A DNA stretch of 64,000 nt from Flammeovirgaceae bacterium UBA2338 (GTDB taxonomy: Bacteria > Bacteroidota > Bacteroidia > Cytophagales > Cyclobacteriaceae), in contig DDUM01000053.1 of assembly GCA_002344795.1 (NCBI GenBank), positions 5,211 to 69,210 of the forward strand, in the 5' to 3' direction. The notes beneath the pieces are model-generated. The model saw only the letters and a list, made by a program, of their open reading frames with translations, had not been told where the DNA came from and did not search any database. The position numbers and the translations under genes were made by a program. Numbering within the stretch: the first letter of the stretch is position 1; the number at the start of each line of letters is the position of its first letter. This document shows, piece after piece, positions 9,582 to 19,822 of this stretch.

Positions 9582-10625
9582 TCATTTAGGCAACAGTTTA
9601 CGGTAGGCCATAGGAGTTTCTCCTGTTTGCTTTTTAAATGCTGTGTTAAAACTGGAAATGCTGTTGAAACCCACTTCATAGGCGATGGCAGCAATGGTTT
9701 GGTTTTTGAATTGCTCCTGTTGAAACAATCGTTGCGCTGCTTCAATACGGTAGCTGTTGATAAAATTATTGTAGTTCATACCGCTTTGAAGGTTGATAAC
9801 CTGCGAAACAATTTGCGGGCTCTGGTGAAGCGATTCACTGAGTGACTTTAAAGTAAGGTTGGGATTTTGATATTGCTTTTCCTCAACAATAAGTTTCAGT
9901 GCTTTTGCAAATATTTGTTTGCGCTGCTCATCCGTAACAGGAGTGGTTTTATATTTGGTGTGATCTATTTTTTGAATATAGCCTTTCTGGAATACGACAA
10001 AACTGATCACGTAAGCGACAAGAGAATATAGGATCGGTCCAATGATATAGGGAACAGTCTCATCAAAGAGATTCAAAACATACACTACCCAAATGGCCAG
10101 TAGTCCATAAAAGAATAATCTCAAAAGGGCAAACACATCTTTGTCGAGTCCAGCCTCCTTTTGTTGAAGAACATACCGGTAACTGAACAACAGGTAGAGC
10201 AGAAAGTGGAGATAGTAGGTCAAGAAGATTGATGCAAATAAAAGTAAGGGAAGTGTTTTCGTATGGTGTTCTTCAAACTGGAATCCAATGGCGATGCCCA
10301 GGAGCACAGGAATAAAGTGAAGAAGGTGTTTCCTTTTAAGTCGAAATGATTTTTGAGTGGACGAAAGTGCAAAGAGATAGTACAAAGGGCCTATGGCCAT
10401 GATGGCACTTAGTCCCACAAAAATGATTTTAATGTCAATGTTGTCTGTGAATTCCAGAAATACAGATTTGCCCACCCGAAAGGAAAGGATGATCAATAGG
10501 CCACTGAGAAGTCTGTTGGAGAGCGCATTTCCTTTTGGGTAGACCCAAAGAAACAAGGCCAGGAATAACCCATGGATTACCCCGAGTCCGCTGATGATTA
10601 CCAAAATAATATCATTTGCACTCAT
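9582..10625 (-). CDS. AraC-family regulator with multi-helix membrane N-terminus
   Basis: The ATG at 10625 is preferred over a TTG nine bases earlier. The first 220 residues hold about seven hydrophobic helices, then a cytoplasmic AraC/XylS double HTH at residues 240-345 (SLSESLHQSPQIVSQVIN, then IAAIAYEVGFNSISSFNTAF and the RKLLPK end). This architecture, a membrane sensor fused directly to an AraC DNA-binding domain, is frequent in Bacteroidota. The ligand is unknown. It is followed on the same strand by the DJ-1/PfpI gene, which it probably regulates. Confidence 0.9.
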   Translation of the reverse strand: MSANDIILVIISGLGVIHGLFLALFLWVYPKGNALSNRLLSGLLIILSFRVGKSVFLEFTDNIDIKIIFVGLSAIMAIGPLYYLFALSSTQKSFRLKRKHLLHFIPVLLGIAIGFQFEEHHTKTLPLLLFASIFLTYYLHFLLYLLFSYRYVLQQKEAGLDKDVFALLRLFFYGLLAIWVVYVLNLFDETVPYIIGPILYSLVAYVISFVVFQKGYIQKIDHTKYKTTPVTDEQRKQIFAKALKLIVEEKQYQNPNLTLKSLSESLHQSPQIVSQVINLQSGMNYNNFINSYRIEAAQRLFQQEQFKNQTIAAIAYEVGFNSISSFNTAFKKQTGETPMAYRKLLPK

Positions 10626-10823
10626 TAGACGCAAATTAAGTAATTACTCCAATTTTAAGATGTTGCATTCAATAACCATCTTGCCACCAGGGCTATATTC
10701 AGGTAGCCAATGCCTCGTAAGAAAACCGCTAACAGAATAATCTTCTTCTTCACTTTGAAATTTTCATATCTTTAGGGCAAACGAATACCCAATCTCCTCC
10801 CTTTAAGAACAAACTAATAATTG

Positions 10824-12839
10824 ATGAAAAAGATACTTTATTGTGCACTCATTGCACTTGTTACCCTCTCCTGTACCGAGAAGGAAAAAGAAACCAGAAA
10901 ATTTGTGGATGTAGAAGGGTTGAGCCCCTCTATCAAGCCCGGTGACAACTTCTTCATGTATGTGAACGGAACCTGGTACGACACCGCTAAAATTGCGGAT
11001 GACCAGTCGGGCGTTGGCTCGTATAGCTTTCTGAACATCCCTCAAAAAGTGTTGCTCCAGAACATTCTGGAAGAAGTAGCTGCTGGCACACATCCCGAGG
11101 GAAGTGTGGAACAGAAAGTAGGCGACTTTTATGCTTCGGGCATGGATTCAACGGCCATCAACCAACGGGGATATGAACCCATTCAACCTGTGCTGGCCAA
11201 AATTGAGGCCATCAACGACAAGGCATCACTGATGCGCTTTGTTGCTGATGAAGCAAAAGTGGGGAACAACTCCATCTTTAATTTCAGGGTTTCACCAGAC
11301 GATAAAAACAGCACCATTAACATTGCGCATTTCAGCCAGGCCGGTATAGGTTTACCTGATCGCGACTATTATTTCAAAACGGATGTATCCACGTTGGGTA
11401 TTCAAAATGCTTACAAAGCCTATATCGCCAGGTTGTTTGAACTCACCGGTGATGCACCTGCCGATGCCACAAGGAAAGCAGACCTGGTCTATGGTATAGA
11501 GACACAGCTGGCGGCATCCCATAAAACAAGAATTGAGCGCAGACAGGTAAGGAATAACTACCACAAGCTGGCGGTGGCGGATCTGCAGAAAAAACAACCC
11601 AATATCGGGTGGGGTGATTTGTTGAACAATCTAGGATTGGATACGGATACAGTGGATATCCGGCAGCCTGTTTATTACGATAAGTTAAATACCATGTTGC
11701 AATCTGTATCCATCAATGATTGGAAGGTGTACCTCAAAGCCACTACGATATCAGCTTATGATCCGTACCTGAGTCGTCCATTTGAACAAGCATCGTTTGA
11801 ATACAACAAAGCATTGTCGGGGCAGTCTATGGAGAAGCCGCGGGAGCAAGAAATCGCTCAGGTAGTAGACCGGCAGCTGAGCTTTGCACTGGGGCAGTTG
11901 TATGTAAAGAGACATTTCGGGGAGGATGCCAAAAAGAGGGTAGGTGAACTGGTGGACAATCTGCAGAAGGCATTTGAAAACAGGATCAACAACCTGAGTT
12001 GGATGAGCGACAGCACCAAGGTTCAAGCCAAAGAGAAGCTCAATGCCATTACCAAAAAGTTAGGTTATCCGGATATCTGGAGGGAGTATAACGTTACTAT
12101 TGACAGGGATCAATATTTTGAAAACGTTGTTGCGCTAAAGAAGGACGACTATCAATACCAAATTGGAAAATTAAACAAGCCACCTTATAAGCACGAGTGG
12201 GGGACATCACCTTCTACGGTGACTGCTTATTACAATCCTTCCTTTAACGAGATTGTTTTCCCTGCCGGGATTCTTCAATATCCTTACTTTGATCTTTATG
12301 CAGACGATGCCATCAATTATGGAGGTATTGGTATGGTGATCGGTCATGAACTGACACATGCCTTCGATGACCAGGGTGCACAATATGACAAGGATGGCAA
12401 CGTGAAAAACTGGTGGACGGATGAGGACTACAAAAAGTTCAACGAGAAAACACAATTGTTGATTGACCGCTACAGTACTTTCACCGTGCTGGACAGTGTA
12501 CATGTGAAAGGTGCCATGACCATTGGAGAAAACACGGCAGACAACGGAGGTATTTCCATTGCATACGATGCATTCAAGCTGACAAAGCAAGGACAGGACA
12601 CGACCAAGATCGATGGCTTTACACCCGATCAACGGTTCTTCTTATCCATTGCCCGTATATGGCGCGTAAAAACCCGCGATGAATTCATGCGGACGTATGT
12701 GAATACCAACTCTCACTCACCGGCCATGTGGCGTGTCAATGGGCCATTGATGAATTTCACTCCGTTCTATGAAGCGTTCAACGTACAGCCTGGTGACAAA
12801 AACTACAAGCCAGAAGAGGAGAGGATAAAGATTTGGTAG
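10824..12839 (+). CDS. M13-family zinc metallopeptidase lipoprotein (neprilysin/PepO-like)
   Basis: The ATG at 10824 (a TTG precedes it) gives a lipoprotein signal with Cys in LVTLSC, so the enzyme is anchored to a membrane in the periplasm or at the surface. The length of about 671 aa is normal for M13. Zinc site: H508-E509-L-T-H512 in GHELTHAFDD, third ligand E569 and D573 in ENTADNGG. The substrate-binding NAFY-like region lies at YYNPSFNEIVFPAGILQ and the usual C-terminal Trp is present (IKIW). These residues support an active endopeptidase cleaving small peptides. It is a single gene with a hairpin just after the stop. Confidence 0.93.
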   Translation: MKKILYCALIALVTLSCTEKEKETRKFVDVEGLSPSIKPGDNFFMYVNGTWYDTAKIADDQSGVGSYSFLNIPQKVLLQNILEEVAAGTHPEGSVEQKVGDFYASGMDSTAINQRGYEPIQPVLAKIEAINDKASLMRFVADEAKVGNNSIFNFRVSPDDKNSTINIAHFSQAGIGLPDRDYYFKTDVSTLGIQNAYKAYIARLFELTGDAPADATRKADLVYGIETQLAASHKTRIERRQVRNNYHKLAVADLQKKQPNIGWGDLLNNLGLDTDTVDIRQPVYYDKLNTMLQSVSINDWKVYLKATTISAYDPYLSRPFEQASFEYNKALSGQSMEKPREQEIAQVVDRQLSFALGQLYVKRHFGEDAKKRVGELVDNLQKAFENRINNLSWMSDSTKVQAKEKLNAITKKLGYPDIWREYNVTIDRDQYFENVVALKKDDYQYQIGKLNKPPYKHEWGTSPSTVTAYYNPSFNEIVFPAGILQYPYFDLYADDAINYGGIGMVIGHELTHAFDDQGAQYDKDGNVKNWWTDEDYKKFNEKTQLLIDRYSTFTVLDSVHVKGAMTIGENTADNGGISIAYDAFKLTKQGQDTTKIDGFTPDQRFFLSIARIWRVKTRDEFMRTYVNTNSHSPAMWRVNGPLMNFTPFYEAFNVQPGDKNYKPEEERIKIW

Positions 12840-12848
12840 ACATAAACT

Positions 12849-12871
12849 AGAGCGGAAGTTACTTCCGCTCT
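12849..12871 (+). terminator. Perfect hairpin after the M13 peptidase gene
   Basis: AGAGCGGAAGT (12849-12859) and ACTTCCGCTCT (12861-12871) form an 11-bp perfect inverted repeat nine bases after the stop. No T-run follows, so it may act as a transcript-stabilising or weakly terminating hairpin. Confidence 0.5.
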
Positions 12872-12894
12872 TAACAGAATGTGTATCTTGGAGA

Positions 12895-13464
12895 ATGATT
12901 AAACTGAAGCAACTCATTTATTTGTTTCTTTTGATCTCGTTCAGTTGTAAAAACACAACTCAAAAGGATACCGTAAATAATATGGCTATTGCCAGCGCCT
13001 TTGTGGATGCCTTCTATTCATTCGACAGCGATTCCCTACACGCTGTGTTATCAGAAGCCGAAGCATCCCAACCTGAAATTCTGTATTATCAAAAGTGGGC
13101 AGAGTGTGGTCACTATGAAGTATTGCAAAGAGATAGCCATTTTGTGAAAAATGATTCTACAGTCATCTTTCCCATCACCGTGAAAGATGATCTGATGGGC
13201 GCACTTCATATTGATTTTAATGTGACCGACACCTTTCATATTGTTATACGAGATGGAAAGATTCGTTCCGTTAAGACCTCCTCTAACGACCCGGATGAAT
13301 ACTACGATGCTAAGGAATGGGTGAAAGAACACCGCCCTGAGTACATTGAAAAGGCATGCGAAGGCATTTGGGAGGGAGGACCAACACCCTGCGAATGTGT
13401 ACAAGGGATGGTGAAGGGATTCCACGCCATTAAAGAACAGGAGACTACTGCTCCCTCTCCATAA
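12895..13464 (+). CDS. Lipoprotein of unknown function
   Basis: A 189-aa product with a short lipoprotein signal (lipobox ISFSC). The mature part is mixed alpha/beta, compatible with an NTF2/SnoaL-like or DUF3887-like fold: an N-terminal helix ASAFVDAFYSFDSD, several amphipathic strands and a C-terminal Cys-bearing helix (CEGIWEGGPTPCECVQGM). Three Cys lie in that last segment. No catalytic motif is recognised. It starts 55 bases after the M13 peptidase, beyond the hairpin, so co-transcription is uncertain. Confidence 0.7.
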   Translation: MIKLKQLIYLFLLISFSCKNTTQKDTVNNMAIASAFVDAFYSFDSDSLHAVLSEAEASQPEILYYQKWAECGHYEVLQRDSHFVKNDSTVIFPITVKDDLMGALHIDFNVTDTFHIVIRDGKIRSVKTSSNDPDEYYDAKEWVKEHRPEYIEKACEGIWEGGPTPCECVQGMVKGFHAIKEQETTAPSP

Positions 13465-13600
13465 GGGAGTCCATCCTTCGCCTAACGCGAAACTTAGTTC
13501 AGTGCCTGATCAGAACAACCTGATACTGCAACTTTGGCGGATGTGACATCTATCATGTCAGCCATGAGCAATTCGTTACTGAGTTCCTTATATTTATCCC

Positions 13601-14952
13601 ATGGTAAATCAAGTATTCAAAATTTTTGTGGTTGTTGTAGTGCTGGCGCTGGCTTCCTGCAGTGGAAAAAAGGCAACGCAGGTGGAACAGTCCAAAACCA
13701 ATGTTAAAAAGGTATCTATTGCAGAAATAGAATCAGGTATCAAAGATTTCATTCAAAGGGAGACTGAAGCCAACGATGGTTATTTTCATGTCGAAGACAA
13801 AGGCACGGAGTATAAAATGAAACTGGTAAGGGTACATACCGAATACCTGTCCAACCTTGGTCCTAATCGTCATTTTGCATGTGTAGACCTAGCCGATATC
13901 AGTGGGGATGTGTATGATGTGGACTTTTTTCTGGAGGGTCAGCCTGGCGACATGAATGTAACACAAACCTCTGTGCATAAATTAAATGGGAAGCCTTTCT
14001 ATGCATGGAAACAGAAGTCAGATAAAACATGGGATCGCGTGCCCGTAAAAGGTGCCTCTACCCGTTTACTGGGTGTAATAGAGGGGAGCGATGCGTTTGA
14101 ATTTTATTATCGGGTAGAGCTGCCTGAGTTGAAAGAAAGGGCGAAGATGTGGATTCCGATTGCCACTTCAGACGATTATCAATCCATAGAGATCATCTCT
14201 ACGGAGGCACCCGTTGAATACGAATTGCTTCAGGACAAGGTGTTTAATAATACCATTATGTACCTGCAACCCGATGCTACACACAGTAAAAAAACAGTAG
14301 AGATTGTTTACAAGGTACAGCGCAGGGAAAAAGGACCGATTGCCGAGACGGCTCCCGTTCATGAAATGTATTTGGCAGAGAACAGGCTAATGCCGGTGGG
14401 AGGGCGTTTCGCCACCATTGCCAATGAAACAATTAAAGGACGAGATGGAAGTGATCTCATCAAAGCCAGGGCATTGTACGATTATGTGATTGACAATATG
14501 CGCTATATGAAGTTTGGCAACTATGGAAATGGGGATGCCAATTACGCCTGTGATGTAAAAACAGGAAACTGCACGGAGTTTCACTCTTATTTTATTTCCC
14601 TGGCAAGATCGATTGGTTACCGGCCCGATTTGCCGTGGGGGCTTCAATTCCTTCGGAAAGGAATGACGGAGGTATCGATGGATACCACTGCTGGGCGGAG
14701 TTTTATGCTGAAGGAAAATGGTGGCCAATTGATATCAGCGAAGGCAATAAATATACTGCACTGGCTACCTATTATTTTGGCCACCATCCTGCCAATCGCA
14801 TTGAGTTCACACGAGGGCGCGATCTCCAGATTGATCCGGGTCCTTCTTCGGGACCGATCAACTTCTTAGCTTATCCAATATTGGAAGTCAAAGGAAAGGA
14901 GATTGCTACGAAAACTACGTTTTCATTTAAGCGACCCAACGCACCGGCTTAA
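13601..14952 (+). pseudogene. Transglutaminase-like lipoprotein gene interrupted by a one-base frameshift
   Basis: The frame from 13601 encodes a lipoprotein signal (LALASC), a long beta-rich N-terminal domain and the start of a transglutaminase-like core with Cys324 in GNCTEFHSYF. After ATT GGT (14612-14617) only two bases, TA, precede CCG GCC CGA TTT GCC, which would read I-G-x-P-A-R-F-A-V-G in an intact gene. The original frame therefore runs into unrelated residues and stops at 14869, while the shifted frame continues with the catalytic His (GYHCW, 14686-14688) and Asp (WPIDIS, 14731-14733) to the stop at 14952. A single-base deletion at about 14618-14619 explains everything. It may be a true inactivating mutation or a sequencing error. 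Confidence 0.85.
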
Positions 14953-14960
14953 GCAAATGC

Positions 14961-15167
14961 TTATTGCTGTTGTGTAGAATCAGTAGGATGCTCACTTTCA
15001 CCTGCAGGGTGCTCTGTTGAATCCGCATCAGCAGCTGGATGTTCAGCAGATTCAGTAGGATGCTCCTCTCCAGCTTGTTCCGCAGCTTGCTTGCTACCAC
15101 AAGAAAACAGGATTGCAGTTGAAAAAAGGGCAAAGAAAATAACGGTTGTTAGTCTTTTGAATGTCAT
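14961..15167 (-). CDS. Small lipoprotein with Glu-His-Pro repeats
   Basis: A 68-aa product with a lipoprotein signal (lipobox ILFSC). The mature part is almost entirely low complexity: four EHP units (EHPTESAEHPA, TEHPAGESEHPT) among Ala, Ser, Asp and Thr. It is probably an unstructured membrane-anchored peptide; the His and acidic residues could bind metals, which is speculation. It is convergent with the broken transglutaminase gene, eight bases away. A conflicting frame at 14927-15133 has no signal peptide and is rejected. Confidence 0.65.
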   Translation of the reverse strand: MTFKRLTTVIFFALFSTAILFSCGSKQAAEQAGEEHPTESAEHPAADADSTEHPAGESEHPTDSTQQQ

Positions 15168-15600
15168 AGTTTTGTGTTTAGTTGAGATTGGGCGGTAAAG
15201 ATAAAACCTTAGATTGGATAATAATAGCCAGAACCCCTCTAATCATTACTTCTACTGGCGAGGAACTTGGTTTCTGCCCTGATTATGCGGGTACCCAATG
15301 GCGGTAGTACACTGCCGAAGCAATTTCCTGGATAGATGCTGAGGCTTCTTTAGGTAACATTTAGGTAACAACTTCGACCGAAGGCTATGAGATCGCCACA
15401 GCCAGCCGCCCTCAAACCCTCCCTGCCTTCGCGATGACGTGCTAAAAGGAAAGTACTCGTTCATAGTAAGTAAAGCCGACTCAAGACTAATACCATACCT
15501 GGCGCTGAACTTAGAGGCTGTGCCCAATCAGGTAGGCGCAATAACTATAGCAAATTATCCAGAGGTCAACGACTCAAGACTAACAACTCTATGCTAACTA
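15168..15600. other. Intergenic stretch without a convincing gene
   Basis: The only long frames have no start context and low-complexity products (for example RRQGGFEGGWLWRSHSL). The stretch around 15395-15445 (cgccacagccagccgcc...ccttcgcgatgacg) resembles the dispersed intergenic repeats of Bacteroidota; copies elsewhere in the genome would have to be checked. No hairpin terminator or clear promoter was seen. Confidence 0.4.
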
Positions 15601-17802
15601 CTAATATTCCAACTTCATCTTTGCAGTCAAATGAAGCATGTTGTTGCTGAGGGAGTGCAGCCATCGCAATTGTTCCACGATCAGGTGCGCCTCCTGCAGT
15701 TCGCGCTCCTCGGACATCTCATCGGGTTTAAGGAACACAATTTCTTCCGATGGTTGAAGAAGGGCAGATTCAGCCTCGACAGAAGAGTGATTGGGCTCCT
15801 GTTTTTTCAACAACTGAAGCACAACGGAAAGCTGCTCCTCTATTTGAGCTGCAGCAGCCCTAAATTGATCAGAAGCAGCTGTTGTCGGGCGGTGCTGAAT
15901 ATAACTGCTCAGTGAAGACAATGAAGACAAAAACACATGGTTGAGTTCCACCATCTCGTAGATCTTATCCAGGTTCTTTTGTTTCGATCGTGGCTCCTGT
16001 GCCATGCGCTGAAATGCCGCACTGAGATTAGAGGTCTCGAGAAACGCATCCCTGCGTGCCAGTTTATAACTTGTTGGCACATTACCCTTATGCTGATAAT
16101 AGTGGATGATCTCACGTAAGAATTCTTTGTTGGCCTTCACACTATTTTCCATATGCTGCCTGATCTCAAGAAAACTCCATACCGGCCAAAGCCAGAGCAT
16201 TGCCATATAGGACAACCCTGCACCGATCAGGGTATCAATAATTCTGTACTGAATGACCGTCAATACATCCGGTTGAGCAATGGCATAAATAAAAATCACA
16301 CTTAAAGTAATAAAGGTGGCAGAAGCCCTATAGTTCTTTTGCAACATGGAGAAAGCAATAATCAGGGTAATGGCTCCAAGCACACCATACACATAGGGAT
16401 CCTGCACCCAAAAAACTATGCCCGTGGCAATGGCACTGCCAATCAGGGTGCCAAGAATACGGTCTTTGGAGCGGGTTTTTGTGAGCCCATAACTGGGCCG
16501 CATGATCACAATGATGGTCAGCAAAATCCAATAAGGATTCTGAAAGGCGAACAGGTTGCCCAGCGCATAGCCGATCATAATCGTAACCGACAAGCGCAGC
16601 GAATGTTTGAAGATGCTGGAGCGGATATTGAGGTTTTGCAACAACAACTTTGGGTCATAATCCTGGGGGATAATGAAACGCTTGGATACGCTTCTCTCAA
16701 TAAATTCAATCGTGTCTGTATCGGGCGTACCCAACAGCCATTTTATTTTTTTTATTTTTTTAAATTGTGATTCCTGGTACCCCAATAGGTTTTGGAGCAT
16801 CAGGTAGCCTTCGTAGTCCTCGCTTATGATTTCTCTGCCAAAAGAAGAAATATCTTCTCCCAGTCTTTTGAAGGATTCATTCAGCCTGTCGTTGTTGGGG
16901 AGGTTTTCTTCGTCTCTTCCCGCTTCAGCGATTTTCCGCAATTGGTGCGACATCTCAAATATCAACGTCTGAAAGCACTGGGTATATTCCGGATGTGTCT
17001 TAAAAAGAGCATCCATCTTATCGTAATGGACTGGGTTGGCAATGGCGGTTTCCAGTATATCCACGAGTTGTGCAAACACCAAAAGGCGTTTGCCATTGTA
17101 AGTGGATCTTCCCGAATTCTTACGGGTAATAATTAAAACCTCGCGTAAAGTGCCATGCAGTTCAATGAGTTCACTCTGCAGCGTAATAAGTTGGGATTGT
17201 AATTCTTTGCGATTGGCCTGTTGGCCTACCAACTTACCTCTTGTTTCCAAGAATTCTGCGGTAAGCAAATAGACTTTCCTCAGTAGCTCCTCGGTCTGTG
17301 CTTTGGGGTTGAGCCGATATAAGAGCGTAGCCAGTAACAAATACCACAACCCACCCACACCGATGAAAAGTGTGTACTGATAAACTAACAATTCTTCAGG
17401 CTGGTGGGCAGAGCTAATGATCAGTGCCAGCAAACCCGATAAGCTGATCAACGAAGCACGGAATCCATAAACAGAAATAAAGGCAATAGCAAAGGTCAAC
17501 ACCCCCAGAATGGGAACCAGGAACCACGATCCGAAATTCAAATACCCCCCGATAAAGCTGGCCACCATCATCAGTGCTGTGGAAAACAAGATACCAAACG
17601 CGGTGTGCCGGTAGCTTCCACTGGTATTGCTGGGCGAACTCCAAAAGGCACCGAAGGCAATGGCCACTCCGATTTCCAGGTACCCGAACTTCAACCCCAA
17701 AACAACGGGCAGGGAAATGGCAACACCCCCCATCACAGCCTTGGAGAAATCAGCACTCTTAATAAACTGTACAAGGTCTTTATAATGTTCAGCGATCACC
17801 AA
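15601..17802 (-). CDS. FUSC-family membrane protein (YccS/YhfK-like)
   Basis: A 733-aa product with two blocks of about six membrane helices each (residues 20-165 and 395-545) separated by a long cytoplasmic helical domain and followed by a helical C-terminal tail. This duplicated layout and motifs such as NPYWILLTIIVIMRPSYGLTKTRSKDRILGTLIG fit the FUSC superfamily (aromatic acid exporter AaeB, YccS). The family is thought to export aromatic or other organic compounds across the inner membrane; the substrate here is unknown. Only TTG (17802) or GTG (17799) is available as start. Its upstream region faces the S41 protease gene. Confidence 0.88.
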   Translation of the reverse strand: MVIAEHYKDLVQFIKSADFSKAVMGGVAISLPVVLGLKFGYLEIGVAIAFGAFWSSPSNTSGSYRHTAFGILFSTALMMVASFIGGYLNFGSWFLVPILGVLTFAIAFISVYGFRASLISLSGLLALIISSAHQPEELLVYQYTLFIGVGGLWYLLLATLLYRLNPKAQTEELLRKVYLLTAEFLETRGKLVGQQANRKELQSQLITLQSELIELHGTLREVLIITRKNSGRSTYNGKRLLVFAQLVDILETAIANPVHYDKMDALFKTHPEYTQCFQTLIFEMSHQLRKIAEAGRDEENLPNNDRLNESFKRLGEDISSFGREIISEDYEGYLMLQNLLGYQESQFKKIKKIKWLLGTPDTDTIEFIERSVSKRFIIPQDYDPKLLLQNLNIRSSIFKHSLRLSVTIMIGYALGNLFAFQNPYWILLTIIVIMRPSYGLTKTRSKDRILGTLIGSAIATGIVFWVQDPYVYGVLGAITLIIAFSMLQKNYRASATFITLSVIFIYAIAQPDVLTVIQYRIIDTLIGAGLSYMAMLWLWPVWSFLEIRQHMENSVKANKEFLREIIHYYQHKGNVPTSYKLARRDAFLETSNLSAAFQRMAQEPRSKQKNLDKIYEMVELNHVFLSSLSSLSSYIQHRPTTAASDQFRAAAAQIEEQLSVVLQLLKKQEPNHSSVEAESALLQPSEEIVFLKPDEMSEERELQEAHLIVEQLRWLHSLSNNMLHLTAKMKLEY

Positions 17803-18132
17803 CGCAGGGTTAAGCTGTAAATATAGGGGTTATGAGGGTGGGGGGAGAAATAAGGTGAAGGCTTTAATTGATTTGGTAGCTGGCCGAATTCAGATTGGTC
17901 AAAGAGAGGTAAGTTTTGGTGAGTAGTCTTGTGGTACAAACGTTGCGAACTCGGAACTAGAACGGATTGGGAGCTTGTATAATTGACAATATTCAAAATA
18001 ATCTTACATCGGAGTAAAAATCTTAACAGACATATAAAAATATCAATTATTATTATGGAGTTATAATATGTGTCGGAGTAACGATTACATATTGGACACC
18101 AAGGTTCTAAAAAACAGATTGTAGAATATATA
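17803..18132. other. Divergent intergenic region between FUSC and S41 genes
   Basis: This 330-base, A+T-rich stretch must hold promoters for both flanking genes. I found no good TTTG/TAnnTTTG pair, no strong palindrome and no small gene. Confidence 0.4.
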
Positions 18133-19626
18133 ATGAATAAAAAACGAGCGCAGTTTATTGGTGTATGTGTCGTATTGATGTTTTGTTTTTACAGTAATCT
18201 CTTTTCTCAGGATGATAAGCGTTTGGGTACTCATGCCATGATAAGAGATTTTGATCACATCGAAAAAATCATTGATGCCCACCCCGATCCATATACTCAT
18301 TTATCTGAACAGGATTTTAAAGCCAAGTTTGAAGAGGTTAAATCCACTTTGAATGAACCTCATAACACTCTAGATTATTACAAAAAAGTAGCTACTATCG
18401 TTGCATTACTCAAAGACGGACATAGTTCGGTGCACCTTCCTAGATTTTGGATGCGAACATTAAGAACTAAAAATGGCGCCTTCCCTTATGAAGTGCATTT
18501 GACCAACGATGATGAATTGTTTGTAATTAAGAACTTCAACAATGGAGAGATACCGCTTGCCGCGAAAATTATTGCCATCAATGGGGTAAGCGTAAACGAT
18601 TTTTTGGCAAGTATTGACCCTTATATCTCGTATGAATTAAAGCACTTCAGGAATACAATTATTGACGAAGACTTTGAGAAATACCTTTACCTGGCTTTTG
18701 GATTTGCTGACGGTACAGAGATGACTTATTTCACCTCAGATACTGCTTCGGTAAAGGTTAAAAACATGCCCTATCAAGATTGGAAGAAATTCCAAAAGGA
18801 GAATAGGGATGAAAGAGAAATAAAAATAGAGTTCAAGGAACCCTATGCCTATGAAAAAATAGCTGATGGCGTTGGCCTTATCAGTATTTATGAATTTTAT
18901 GCAAAGAACTTATATACATATGACCAGTTTCTTGCGAAGACGTTCAAAAATATAAAAATGGATAGCATCAATTCCCTAATTATCGATATCAGGGGAAATT
19001 TTGGGGGCTGGCCAAAAATATCTTCTCGTTTATTCCACTACATATCCAATTCTTATTTTAAGACGATGGCCAGGTCGAGCATGAAGGTAAGTGCTACGTA
19101 CAGAAATAATTTTTTAAACAGAAACGATTATTTGCGATACAATAAACATCGTTTGATTTTCACAACGGAAAGACATTATGTCGATATGGATGCACTTATG
19201 AATAATCCTCTTGACTCTTATGTTCATGAGGATCAGTTTTTCAATGAGGAACCGATAACTCAAGAGTTTGAATTTAAAGGTGATAGTTATCTGCTGATCA
19301 ACAGAGACTCCTATTCAGCAGCATCGAGTTTTGCTGCCACCTTTCAATGTTATCAAATGGGAACGATAGTAGGAGAAGAGACGGGGGGCACTAAGATCTT
19401 TAGGGCCAATGCCATTTATGAAGAGTTACCCCGAACAGGAATTGGTATTACCATGGCTACCACAAAGGAATATAATACCTGCTATGATCAGGAGTTAGAG
19501 GGCGTTAAACCAACGGTATATTTTACGCCAACAATATTTGGACTAACCTCTAATTTGGATACGCAACTTTTGTTTACTCTAAATGTGATTAAGCTAAAAC
19601 AAAAAAAGCAAGTATCAGCTAACTAA
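18133..19626 (+). CDS. Exported S41-family peptidase-like protein
   Basis: A 497-aa product with a signal peptide ending at FSQ. The C-terminal half has the S41 (tail-specific protease) core: SINSLIIDIRGNFGG, then the nucleophile region RDSYSAASSFA with Ser395, followed by VGEETGGTK with the probable catalytic Lys. The N-terminal half (LKDGHSSVHLPRF) matches the helical N-domain of S41 proteins, with a PDZ-like segment around IPLAAKIIAINGVSVNDFL. These proteases degrade unfolded or tagged proteins in the periplasm. The gene stands alone. Confidence 0.88.
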   Translation: MNKKRAQFIGVCVVLMFCFYSNLFSQDDKRLGTHAMIRDFDHIEKIIDAHPDPYTHLSEQDFKAKFEEVKSTLNEPHNTLDYYKKVATIVALLKDGHSSVHLPRFWMRTLRTKNGAFPYEVHLTNDDELFVIKNFNNGEIPLAAKIIAINGVSVNDFLASIDPYISYELKHFRNTIIDEDFEKYLYLAFGFADGTEMTYFTSDTASVKVKNMPYQDWKKFQKENRDEREIKIEFKEPYAYEKIADGVGLISIYEFYAKNLYTYDQFLAKTFKNIKMDSINSLIIDIRGNFGGWPKISSRLFHYISNSYFKTMARSSMKVSATYRNNFLNRNDYLRYNKHRLIFTTERHYVDMDALMNNPLDSYVHEDQFFNEEPITQEFEFKGDSYLLINRDSYSAASSFAATFQCYQMGTIVGEETGGTKIFRANAIYEELPRTGIGITMATTKEYNTCYDQELEGVKPTVYFTPTIFGLTSNLDTQLLFTLNVIKLKQKKQVSAN

Positions 19627-19767
19627 CTTTGGATACTTAATCCCCATATCATTTCCTCTGGACGTATTGGGGCTTGGTGAGGACTCTGTCGGCAGCATAA
19701 TTTGTTTCGAATAGGCCATCCGCTATATCTTCGTAGGTTCTCCGGTGGTTCTACGAATAGCGCACCC

Positions 19768-19822
19768 AGAGGGTCGGGGTGAGGGATTCCAATGCACGGC
19801 TGCATCTTTGAAATTCGAAGAG
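19768..19822 (+). repeat. Intergenic direct repeat, copy 1
   Basis: This 55-base segment, starting AGAGGGTCGGGGTGAGGGAT and ending AAATTCGAAGAG, matches 20183-20237 with a single mismatch; weaker similarity continues about 20 bases further (AAGTGA). The spacing between copies is 415 bases. Confidence 0.85.

Noticed and set aside
15252..15527. 91-residue minus-strand frame
   Set aside because: Low-complexity product with no start context, in repetitive-looking intergenic DNA.
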